In this document: positions 23,308 to 33,830 of the stretch, piece after piece | How the letters are laid out: each line of letters begins with the position of its first letter | Numbering within the stretch: position 1 is the stretch's first letter | NCBI GenBank assembly: GCA_029298735.1 | Contig: JANSLP010000010.1 | Span: 62,001 to 126,000, forward strand | DNA length: 64,000 nucleotides | Direction: 5' to 3' | From: Ophiostoma sp. CBS 140.51 | Lineage: Eukaryota > Ascomycota > Sordariomycetes > Ophiostomatales > Ophiostomataceae | Notes under the pieces: generated by a model | Told to the model about the DNA's origin: nothing | The model's database searches: none | The model's input: the letters and a program-made list of their open reading frames with translations, nothing else | Translations under genes and position numbers: made by a program

Positions 23308-24992
23308 TTAACCCATGACGGCGCCCATGCCGGACAGGTCGCCCTCCTTGGCGGCAATCTCAAAGTAACCGTAGATGATGGTGACGGCCAGAAGGGTACC
23401 GGTACCCGAGCCAAGAGCGCCCATCAGGTCGCTGGCAACCGACAGAGCACCAATGCAGGCACCACCGAAAGCGGCGGCGGTGGGGATGATGCGCTTGAGC
23501 TCCTTGTACATGCTCTGGTCACGGTGACCGGCCATGACGAGACCCTGGTCCTTGAGCTGCTTGGCGACGTCGCGGGGGCTGGAGCCGGACACCTCGATCC
23601 AGGTCTTGGAGAAGATGGCGCAGGCAGTGAGCATGTAGGCAATGTAGACAACGGTGTGGATGGGGTCGAGGAGCGCGTCCTTGAAGTTGAGCGGGGGCGA
23701 CATGTAGTAGACCAGGCCGGAGGTGGCCGAGAGCTGGGCAGTGCCATCCTTGGCCTCCCAGACACCAAAGAGCTGGACCAGCAGGTTCTCGGAGAAGCGC
23801 GAGTAGAGCATCTGCGAAATGAGGAAGATGTTGGAGGACAGGGCGGACTGCAGCATGATGGGCATGTTGGAGGTGTAGAAGAGGCGGATGGGGTACGAGC
23901 CGCGAGCACCACGCTGGCGCGAGGACTTGACGGGGATCTCGACACGGAAGCCCTGGAGGTAGATGACGGCGGCGAAGATGGCGAGGGTGGCCAGCAGGTT
24001 CATGACGTTGGGCAGGTTCTGGCGGTAGAAAGCCTCCTGCAGAGCGCGCTGCTTGTTGGGCCAGGTGAGGAGCAGGTGGAAGAGGGCAATGACGGCACCC
24101 TCATACTCGGGGCCACGGCCAGTGTTGATGCTGGTGGGCGAGAAGGCCTTCCACATGATGGACTCGCAGATGTTGGTGGCAATGAACAGCGAGATACCGC
24201 TGCCCAGACCGTAGCCCTTCTGCAGAAGCTCGTCAAGAAGAATGACAATCATGCCGGCGGTGACGAGCTGCAGGATAAGCAGGCAGACAATACCAGCACC
24301 GAGCTCCGAGGGAGGGCCGTAGAGACCAGTGAAGACGTAGACGGTGGCAGTGCCAATGGACAGGATGACGGCAAAGAGCTTCTGGGCGCTCTGGTACAGC
24401 TCGCGGTCCGACTTGAAGTCGAGGTTGACGTCGATCATGTGGGTGCCGGCAAGCAGCTGGAAGACCATGCCGGAGGAAATGATGGGCGTAATACCCAGCT
24501 CCATCAGCGTACCACGGTTGGAGGCCATCATCATGCGCAGCCAGTACAGCGGGTCGGAGGTGTCGGAGGAGACGATGCCGTACAGGGGCATCTGGCTCAT
24601 GATCAGGAAGACGAGGAGCGTCAGACCCGTCCACATGAGCTTCTGGTTGAAGGGGATCTTGGTCTCCGGCTGCTGGACCTCGGGGAGGAACGGCACGAAC
24701 GGCTTGACGAGGTCGAGGAATCGTACTGAGGGGGGAGAAAGAAAATGTTAGTCTGCAGCTCTAGAGGACGTTGATGAGAGGAGATGGACATCGATGGCGG
24801 ATAATAGCGCATGACGCGACTGGGTGCCCCTTTCTCGCGACGAATGCCGGTTTCGAGGTCGAGTTCGAAGTTGATGCTCAGAATCAAGATGACGGTCGAC
24901 GATCGCGATATGCACATCTGATGCGCCATCCCATCCATTTCCATCGCACACGACGATGCGCGACATCTCGAAAGCTACTTACAGCTGCTCAT
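23308..24992 (-). CDS. SEC61: Sec61 alpha, ER translocon channel
   Basis: Pore subunit of the Sec61 translocon, which passes secretory and membrane proteins into the endoplasmic reticulum. Exon 1 is only 10 nt (24992-24983, ATG AGC AGC T); after a 257-bp intron (GTAAGT donor, CCCCTCAG acceptor) exon 2 runs 24725-23308. The join gives [20 protein letters not shown], the invariant amphipathic start of fungal Sec61, and a 475-residue product, matching the family length. Visible elements: helix 1 [20 protein letters not shown], plug region [51 protein letters not shown], and the basic ribosome-binding loops around [19 protein letters not shown] and [20 protein letters not shown]. The long 5' intron after four codons often carries regulatory sequence in highly expressed fungal genes. 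Divergent from MOD5. Confidence 0.97.
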
Positions 24993-25877
24993 CTTGACGG
25001 TATTGTATCGATAACGGGCCCTGGAATGGCGTTCGTCGAGAAAGAAAACGGTTTAGAAAAAGGAGTGACGAAGAAAAGAAAAAGAACGAAGAGAAAAGGA
25101 GAAAAAAAGAAGAGTTGCCGAGTTGCAGCACGCCCTTCTCCTATTAAACAATTAGACGAGAAAGGGGGAAAATGGAGTTCACAAGGAGAAAGGAAGAAGG
25201 AGGAAAAGGGAAAAAGAGAAGGGGAAGAAAGGGAAAGGGGAAAAGGGAGAGGTGTTCACAGTGTGGATGCGAATTGGGTGGAATTGAGTGGAGGATCGAA
25301 AGGAAAGGACACGACAGAAGGTTCGAAAAGGGGTGGTGCGCTGAAGCTGGTGGAATATGGGAGAAAAACCCCAACAGTAGTGAGCAGTGCAGGCAGTAGC
25401 GCGATAGCTCCCAATGCACAACGCGCACAAACGCACAAGCTGCGAGTGATCTGGCTTCAATTGGGTACCCCTGTTGGCCGGTCTCGCCTCGTCCCAACCA
25501 CCCAAAATCACTAAAAGCAAGCAGCAATGTGGCCTCCTTCCCGTTTGTGTGGACCTGCACGTGACATGCCATGCAAGCCCACTCTGCGAGCCCCCCGTCG
25601 CTTACCCCGTCCAACAGCCCCTGAGCCCCAAGCTTCGACGCGACTTCCCGATGTGGACTAGGGCAAGAGTTTAATTCTCCACCTTTGGACTCCAATTTTT
25701 ATGTGATTAAGAGGGCTCAAGTACTCCTCCATAGATCGTCTATATGCATCGCCAAAATCGAGCAAGGCTCTCGAGAATAAGGCTCTAACAAGCTCTTACA
25801 AGGTTCTCAGCCACCATCACGAAAAATGACAAACTCATGTCGTGACACAGCCTTGCCAATTTTTATTTCTTTTGCCC
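24993..25877. promoter_or_regulatory. Bidirectional promoter, SEC61/MOD5
   Basis: An 885-bp spacer between divergent start codons. The SEC61 side is strongly purine-rich on the + strand, with a perfect run of 70 purines at 25183-25252 about 190 bp from the SEC61 start. The MOD5 side has CGCACAAACGCACAAG-type words and balanced composition. No TATA box is evident and no gene is supported. Confidence 0.55.
25183..25252. repeat. 70-nt polypurine tract upstream of SEC61
   Basis: Seventy consecutive purines on the + strand, which read as polypyrimidine in the SEC61 direction. Composition is GGAAAA/GAAGG mixed without a fixed period. Confidence 0.9.
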
Positions 25878-27616
25878 ATGAGCGGCAGTCTCATACGTCG
25901 CTTCAGCCAGCTTTCACGACATGCACTGGCCATGACCACACCTAAAATGACACGCCCAACCGAGCCGCTGGTCGTCGTCCTCGGCTCGACAGGCACCGGA
26001 AAGTCTGATGTATGTCGCCATGAGCGCCCGTGACGCATTTTATTTTTATTTATATCTTCTTTATGCTGACCTTCTAGCTTGCCGTCGAGTTGGCTTGCCG
26101 GTTTAATGGTGAGATTATCAATGCCGATGCCATGCAAATGTACTGTGGCCTGCCGGTGACGACCAACAAGATCTCGGTCGAGGAGCAGCGGGGCATACCG
26201 CATCATCTACTGGGGACCATTGGTCTTCATGAGCCGACATGGCATGTTGATCGTTTTAAGCGGGAGGCTTCGCAGATTATCCAGGAGATTCGCAGCCGGG
26301 GACGACTGCCGATTGTTGTTGGTGGCTCGCAATATTACACGGATGGTCTGCTATTTGAAGACCACCTTGTTGAAAATACAAACGACAGTGAAGATGTGGA
26401 TGGTGCAGGAGGGGACGAGAAAGTTGAGGGAGATGTAACGGGTACACAAGATGACACACTTGCGGACAATAGCAAGCAGTTCCCGGTGCTCAACGAATCG
26501 ACAGAGACTCTGTTGGCCGAGCTTACAAAGGTCGACCCCGTTATGGCCGCGCGCTGGCATCCCAACGACCGCCGCAAGATCCGTCGGTCACTCGAGATTT
26601 TCCTGACGACAGGGCGGCGAGCATCAGATATTTATGCTGAGCAAAGAAAACGGCGAGAGGAGCGAGAAAGGGAGAGAAAAGAGGCGACGGCAGCAGCAGC
26701 AGAAGGGAAGCCATGGCAGACTCTCCTGTTGTGGGTGTATGCCAAGCCCGACATACTGAACAAACGACTAGACTCTCGCATCGACACCATGATTGAGCGT
26801 GGTCTCGAGGAGGAAACCAATGAAATGCATGACCTGATGCAAGAAAGCGAGGCACGCGGCGTCCCCGTAGATCGCACAAGAGGCATCTGGCAGTCTATTG
26901 GCTACAAAGAGATGGAGCACTATGTGGTGGCCAAGAGGGCGATGGATAGTGCAGGAGCCACCACTCCTGTCGACGCTGATACTGGCGACACGGCAACACC
27001 CGACATTGCCAAGCTTCGCGAGACCGGCTTGGACGGCATCAAGTTTGGCACCCGCCGCTACGCCCGCTATCAACTGCGCTGGATCAAGCACAAGACGATT
27101 CCATACCTGGCCGACGTGCGTGCCCTCGACCATCTCTATCTGTTGGATAGCACCGACAAGTCTCAGTGGCACCAAAATGTCGCCGAGAAGGGTGTTAGTC
27201 TGGCGGAAGCCTTTTTGGAAGGCAACTCTGAATCTCTTCCAGCTCCCGTCGACGTCTCCGAGACGGCCCGCGAGGTGCTCACCTCGACGATTGCTGCTAG
27301 TCGCGGCACACTCAACGATGCACCCGAGAAAATGGCAGCGCAGCAGCAGACGTGTGCCGTTTGCCGTGTAACTTTACAAACCGAAGACCAGTGGAACAAG
27401 CACTTGCGCAGTTCACGGCACCGGCGGGTGCTGCAGAAGCAGAAGCGGCGAGCTTTGGTTCCTGCTCACAAATTACCAGTCCCAGCAGTTATCGATGAAG
27501 CAGAAGCGGTGGGCTCAATTGAGCCTGACGGTGTACCAGAGCTGACCCATGAGTCTACCGTTTCTACTGTGGACGAGAACCCAACTCAAGCGGATGAGCA
27601 GTCGTCAGCACCTTAA
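25878..27616 (+). CDS. MOD5: tRNA dimethylallyltransferase (isopentenyltransferase)
   Basis: Transfers dimethylallyl to A37 of tRNAs reading UNN codons (i6A). Exons 25878-26009 and 26078-27616, with a 68-bp intron (GTATGT donor, TTCTAG acceptor); product 556 residues. The ATP-binding P-loop LGSTGTGKSD is followed across the intron by LAVELACRFNGEIINADAMQMY, TTNKISVEEQRGIPHHLLG and VVGGSQYYTDGL. Later blocks are DPVMAARWHPNDRRKIRRSLEI and RYARYQLRWIKHK. The C-terminus carries a U1-type C2H2 zinc finger (CAVCRVTLQTEDQWNKHLRSSRH), as in eukaryotic members. The first ATG adds a 19-residue Arg/Ser/Leu start (MSGSLIRRFSQLSRHALA) resembling a mitochondrial presequence; a second ATG at 25932 and a third soon after would give a cytosolic/nuclear form, as known for yeast Mod5. 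An acidic insert of about 40 residues follows VENTNDSEDVD. Divergent from SEC61, convergent with LYS4. Confidence 0.95.
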
Positions 27617-27871
27617 CAGTCATGATCTACTGAATGAAAATGATATATCCTGCGTGGAATGAATTTTAGATCTTTTTTTATGTCATGTTTTTATGTTTTG
27701 GAAAATGTACATAGACGACATAGAACTCATATACCCCTCCCCCATTTTTCTTACTTTCCCATATAGATGAAACAAAATATTCAAACAAAATCAAACTGAT
27801 ATCTTTTATGCATACCACCGATGCTCTTCTTTTTTTACTTTTACTTTTTTTTTTTCGATTCTCGTCACAAC

Positions 27872-30365
27872 CTACGCAGCAATCTGGCTCTTCACCCACT
27901 TCTCCAGACCACCCCGTGCAATAATCTCTTGCACGTTGGGCGGCAGCTCACCAACCGACTGGCTCCATGTCTCGCCGCCGGGGCCCTCAGTGACCGTCAC
28001 CTTGCTGCGGCGCACGTCCCAGACAATCGTCCAGCCGGTGCGGCGCGTCAGCTTAGCGGCGTCGCCCGACTCGGACTTGAACGCCTCGCGCAGACGCTCG
28101 ACCAGACGGGGCACCTCGAGACCCATCAGCGCATTGTTGATGCTGTTGCGGCTGAAAATGTTGCCGAAGCTGCCGGACACGACCATGGGGATCTTCTTGG
28201 CCAGAATGGCGGTGGCGGCCTGCTCGCGGGACGAGCCACAGCCAAAGTTGAAGCCCGACACGAGAATGTCGCCGGCCTTGGCAATGTTGCGGAACTCCTT
28301 GTCGTAGTTCTCCATGCACACCTCAGCCATGGTCTCGACGGAGACATTGTCCTGGTAGGTGTACTTGCCCGGGTAGATACCGTCGGTGTTAATGTTGTCG
28401 GCGTCGCAGAAAACAATCTCGCCCTCGACGCGCTCAGGGAAGCCCTCGAGAATTTCGGTCAAAGCCTCGCCAGACTCCTCAGCATCGACCGTGGCAGCGG
28501 TGCCCTCCGTAATAGAGGCGGACGCAGTCTCGGACGGGAAAAATATCTTCTCGGCACCCTTGACCAGCGTCTCGGCCTCGGCCAGCAGCTTGTCGAGCGC
28601 ATCCTCAATGGAAAGCGCGCGGTCCTGCTCAAAGTTGCCGTTGCCCTCGCCGATAATGACCTTCTCAACACCCTCGGGCTTCTGGTAGACGCCAGGGCCC
28701 GAAATGAAACCGCTCAGGGCACTGGCAGCCACAACCTCGGGGCTGGCCAGGTAGGCCTTGGCGTCCGTTGAGCCCATACGGCCCTTGAAGTTACGGTTGC
28801 TGGCGCTGATGCCGACCTCACCCGGCTCCAGCAGACCAGTACCGAGACCGATGCAAGGGCCACAGCTGGCGGGCAGGGCCTGGGCGCCGGCATCCAGCAG
28901 AATCTGCCAGTCACCGCTCTCCTCGGCAATCTTTTGCTCGGGGATCGAGGCGGCGGCAATGTAAAAGTTGACACCCTCGGCGATGCGGGGCGTGGGCTGG
29001 CCCTCCACAGTAGCGTTGCGGAAGACCTGGGCGGCAGCAGCGAGATCAGAGGCGCGGGAGTTGGTGCACGACACGAGGTAGGCGCGGTTCACTTTGATGT
29101 TCTGAGCCTCGAGATCCTTGACAGGGGTGGCAATCTTGACCGAGTTGGGGCCAGCGACAAAGGGCGAGAGCGTGGACAGGTTGAGGTAGAGCGACTTGGT
29201 GTACTTGGCGCCCGGGTCGGCGCGCAGCTGGTTCTCGACGAGGTTGTCAATGTTCTCGTGGGTGAAACGAGCGTTGCCCTTGTGGTCCGGGTCGGTGCTC
29301 TGAAGCACGGCATTGGTGGTGGCCTTGGCGCGCATCCAGCGCTCGAGGACCGAGTCAATAGGGAACAGGCCCGTCAGTGCACCCCACTCGGTGGTCATGT
29401 TGGCAATGGTCAGGCGATCATCGACGGGGATGCTCTCGAGCGTCTGCTCGGTGCCCGTAAACTCAATGGCGTGGTTCAGCACGTCGTCCTTGTTGAACAG
29501 ACCGCAGAGCGCGACAATCACGTCCTTGCCAGTGACACCAGCGGGCAGCAGACCGGTCAGCGTGACCTTGGTGATGGGCGGGATCTGCCACCAGGTACGG
29601 CCGGTGGCCCAGATACTGGCAGCATCCGTACGCACCATGGCCGTGCCCAGGCAGCCCACACCGCCGTACATGTTGCTGTGGGAGTCTGAGGCGACCGTCA
29701 TGGTACCGGGCCAGGCGTAGCCCTCCTCGACCATGACCTGGTGACCAATACCGCGACCGGGCGGATAGAAATCGATACCGTGGGTCTTGGCAAACTCCTG
29801 GATCTGACGGTACTTTTTGAGGTTGCTCTCGCTCTTGTTCTGGACGTCGTGGTCAATCGTGCAGACGACCTGGCGGTTGTCGTGGATCTCCGAGGCGCCA
29901 ATGGACATGAACTTGAGGGCCACGGGCCACGAGTTGTCGTGAGTCATGCAGTGGTGCGGCTGCAGGGTGACATAGTCACCCGACTTGACCTTCTTGCCGG
30001 CGGGGAGGCCGATCGAGTAGCGCTGCACAATCTTCTCGGTCAGGGTCTGGGGCGTGGATGGGATGTTGCTGGCGACCAAGTCAATGGACGCAGAGCTGGC
30101 CTGGAGTGCGCGGGCGCTGGTCGAGAAGGTGTTGAGGCGGGCACATGATGCAGCCAGAGGACGTATCGAGAACGGAGAGGAAGAGGAGGCAGGGGAGACA
30201 GTCGAGGCGGCAGAGAATCGAGGTGACCGGGCGGCGCGAAGGGATGTGCTGCAGGCGGCGCCAGCGGCAGCCGACGACAGTCGTAATCTCTGTGCGCGTG
30301 TGTTAGTGTGGAAGGACGGGCGTGTGTGTGGAGGGCAATGTATGCACACGGCTTACAGGGAGCAT
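27872..30365 (-). CDS. LYS4: Homoaconitase, mitochondrial (lysine synthesis)
   Basis: 4Fe-4S hydro-lyase of the fungal alpha-aminoadipate pathway, acting on homoaconitate in the mitochondrial matrix. Exon 1 is nine nt (30365-30357, Met-Leu-Pro); after a 67-bp intron (GTAAGC donor, CACTAAC branch point, CACAG acceptor) exon 2 runs 30289-27872. Product 808 residues. An Arg/Ser/Ala-rich presequence of about 60 residues precedes [22 protein letters not shown]. Cluster-ligand cysteines lie in VSCTNSR and in [10 protein letters not shown]. Substrate-site blocks include [49 protein letters not shown] and the swivelling-domain [14 protein letters not shown]. Overall pattern is homoaconitase rather than TCA aconitase. 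A TGACTC word (30436-30441) 70 bp upstream fits general amino-acid control. Convergent with MOD5 (255-bp spacer); the promoter side faces a 3.5-kb spacer. Confidence 0.96.
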
Positions 30366-33300
30366 GGCGGCGGTTGTGGACAATCGTCAATGCCGTAAAC
30401 AACGGGAATTGGTGAGGTGAAGTATCAACAGCTGGTGACTCTTCCTATTTTTTTCGAACTTTTCGAGTTTTGCCTTTCCAATGGCGTATGGCAAAATTTA
30501 GCGGGGTTCCGCTTTCGGCCCCGGTTCCCCATGGTCGTGCCTGCCGATTTGGTGCTGAAGGTGCAAGTAATTGAAAAAGGGCCACTGGCATTGGCTGGAG
30601 TGTCAGGCGCCGCGACCCACTATCGCATGGCAGTTCAATGTCTGGGTAGGGCAGGCACGACCCCTCGGCACCGGGACGCCAGACTACTATGTAATACACT
30701 CTGCATAGCTGAATTCGATATTCACATACAGGGATGGAGAAGCCAAGGGCGGATTTTGATACTCCGGACGTGTGTTCACCAGTCAATTTTGAATTGAACA
30801 TGATGCCTGGTGTGACAGACTTGCGAGCCAGTTCTTTTTTTAGCACCTGCTTTGAAGGCAAGGCCCGGAGCCTTGTGCAATTTCATCTGATGTTACGAGA
30901 GGTAAGATAATAAAACTTTCAACGAACTACAATGAGAGGAGCTCGGTTCACATGTTTAATAAAGCACAGATAATCTCTCGTGTTAAATCGCGTTTAGGCT
31001 GCAGTGTTTGAGCTTTCACATTTGTGGCAGGCAGAAGTATTGGCAGTTGTATTTTTCTCATTTAGAGATTGAGCTGCTGAGAAGTGTCCGCGCATATCTG
31101 TAATAAGTAATGGGGCTTTGTCATTGTTGTTTTCTCTTTTGTATTGCATGTATGGTCTTTTTTTACTGGTTTTTTGTTATTATTTAGACAATAAAATTCA
31201 AAATATATATCCGAGGAAAATGTTTAGGTTTTTTTCATATCTTTCGCTTTACAAATATCGACACTTGTGGTCTGCTAACATATATGGCCAATGCAGGTAC
31301 TTTTGAGCTTCATCATTGTCAAACATTGACAAAATCATAGCCACATGTCGGATACTTGTACTTTACAAATGTCGGCGCCTCGCGCGCCGTGCAAAGCCGG
31401 TGATCGGGTTCGTCACTATGCACTCGTCCGAGATTTCGGCACTACAAGACGCTGGCGTCAGCGACTAGATACGTGGGCCACACGATCAGTGCTGCGAGTG
31501 CATACGTTCGTCTCGTCCATCGCAACATGCCCACTGCCCCGTACTGTAAGTCAATTAGAGCCCAGATACACTGAAGTTTCTGATTTACTGTTGTACATGC
31601 CCCGCCAGTTGCGGATCCAGGCAGTGTGTCACACGCAGACACAGAGTTTTTGAGTTATTCTTCAGTGTAATTGTTACTTTTTGTTTCTTTCGTTCTTTTG
31701 CTCTAACTGCGCTGAAATTTGTTTGAAAAGCATGCCCGCCTAATTCCCCTCCACTTCCCGGTAAACTCCCACAGCCCTACGATACTCGATCCTACAGCGC
31801 GCTCCACACGGAACGTGAAATTTTGTAGTTTGCAGTTTGCTGACGCGACCATGCCTGCCGGAGCGGACAAATTTTCAGGGGTTCACGGGGAACCGCCAAG
31901 CGAGTGCTGCCTGAGGGTAATAATTGAAGAGACGAAGCCAGATAAAGACACCAGAAAGGGGAACGAGATGTAAGATCCAAAGTAAGAAACAAACAGCGAC
32001 ACCAATAAGCTTTCCAGATGAAGCGGAGACCAGGCCGGAAGTACCTCCGAGAGAAACGGCAAAAAGGGCTCTCATGTTGTAAGGCGTCCAAGCTATCGGA
32101 GCCTTTTTTTTCTGATGGATAGCAAAAGGCCAAGGCACAGGCAACTGTGACTGTCAAAAAGGGGTAGAAGAGGGTAGAAGTTGAGAGAAGGTTAAAAAGT
32201 AAGACGAGAAGCTGCAAAAGGAGAAAAGGGCACGGAAAGGAAAGCGCGATGCATGGTGCACATACGCATACGTACTCCTTCCTAAACAGGACCAGCATAC
32301 CTGTGACGAGCATGATAACTCGAGATGAAATTATCAGATCATATAACTGCTGAAGCTGAAAAGGCAGACTATTTTGGTCCGAATCATACGTACTTTTCGG
32401 AGGAGACTTTATACAGAAAACATAAATGGCAATGGTAGGAGACGCTACGACGTCCTTTTTGCAATCGTTGCCGCTTGCCACTTGGAGAAATGCGGCAAGC
32501 TATCGCGATCGGAGATTTTTGGGTCGATTTTTGTATGTGGTCACGTGCCCCTTACTGTTAGTGCCCCGCCATACGGGGTCACGGAGAGATCTGCTTTCCG
32601 ACTCTGCTATTTGGCACCATAAGCCTGCAACTGCCCGAAACCAGAGAAAGATTGTTGTTGAACAGGCACCTGTTCAATGATTCGAGTGCCTCATCTCAGT
32701 GCTCGCAAAAAGAGTCACCGGCTGGTGAAGTCTCACGTAATTATCTCTGCCACTGTCCAGGTGTTCCAGGCAGCCCACGCAGGCACATGTAGCATAATCG
32801 ATTCCCTCCGCGCTGTGTTTTTTCAAGTATTACGGGGAGTATGGACAATGGAGTACTGCGCTTGGTCTGTTCGCTACTGCGTATTCGTATGTACTCCCGT
32901 ACTCGTACTCTGATGCGCATTTCTTTCTTCTCTCCGCCAAGTGGGCAGGGCGCAACCTACAGTGACTTTTTTCTTCCCTCTCCTTTTTTCTCATTCTTCG
33001 TGTTCTTTATGTTCTTTTCGTAGGTCTGGACCGTCGAGTCGCTCCTGCTTCATTCAAAGAATCAACCGACGCCGTTCCTTCTCCAACTCGCTGCCTCGAG
33101 TTTGGTCTCATCCGTGCCTTCTGTTCTGGTCGTTTCTTCTCGCCTTCCTTCTCACCCTTTTGCCAAGTTTCTAGTTTTTAGAGCATCCTTTTGCCGCCAA
33201 CGCCCCTCCCCTCGTGCCTTCCCCACCCTCACGGCGGACGGTCGGTCGGTCCTTTCTTCTAGAGCATCTTGCATTTTTTTTACCATTTTTATTTTCTGCA

Positions 33301-33830
33301 CTCTTGCTTTCCCGAATTCATTCCTTTTACATAAAATTTACAAAGAAAACATATCTCTCTCGTCGCGTCGACTTTTCGCCTTTTCGCATCTACACTCTCA
33401 CCAAAGTAACATATCGACACGACTCGGCTTAGACCACAGCCAACCCCAACGACCACGAATCCTCCACGCGGGGGACAGCTGTGAAAACGTGCCTGCGACA
33501 GCCCCCAAACCTCAACCGCACAACCACACTTCCACGAAAAAGCACAAATACGCAAAGCAACGAAGCACAGGAATCAACCAAGCTACCTATCTCAGTCTCA
33601 CCACCCCAGACCTTTGCCACCATCCACGAGGGAGTGAGCAACACACAGCCCTAACCCGCTCTCATCCTCCGCACTTTCTCACGCGCCTCATCCCCTCATT
33701 CTCAATCCATCTGATCCTCCTCAACGCTTTACACATTCTCTCAACGCATAACGCTTCTTAATACATTTCGTCCGCCCACCCGGCGCCTCGACAAACTTCG
33801 CCCGCATCTTGTCGACCGGCATTGCCGACC
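30366..33830. promoter_or_regulatory. 3.5-kb divergent spacer, LYS4/Zn2Cys6 gene
   Basis: No gene is supported. Left end: LYS4 promoter with TGACTC at 30436-30441. About 30,900-31,340 is a markedly AT-rich valley. About 32,900-33,830 is CT- then CA-rich, which fits a long 5' leader for the Zn2Cys6 factor starting at 33831. An open frame at 33102-33761 in this leader is Ser/His/Leu-rich with no domain and is probably untranslated sequence. Confidence 0.5.

Noticed and set aside
33102..33761. 219-codon frame just before the Zn2Cys6 gene
   Set aside because: CT- and CA-rich leader composition, no domain, and frame unrelated to the gene. Best read as 5' untranslated sequence, possibly with upstream open frames.
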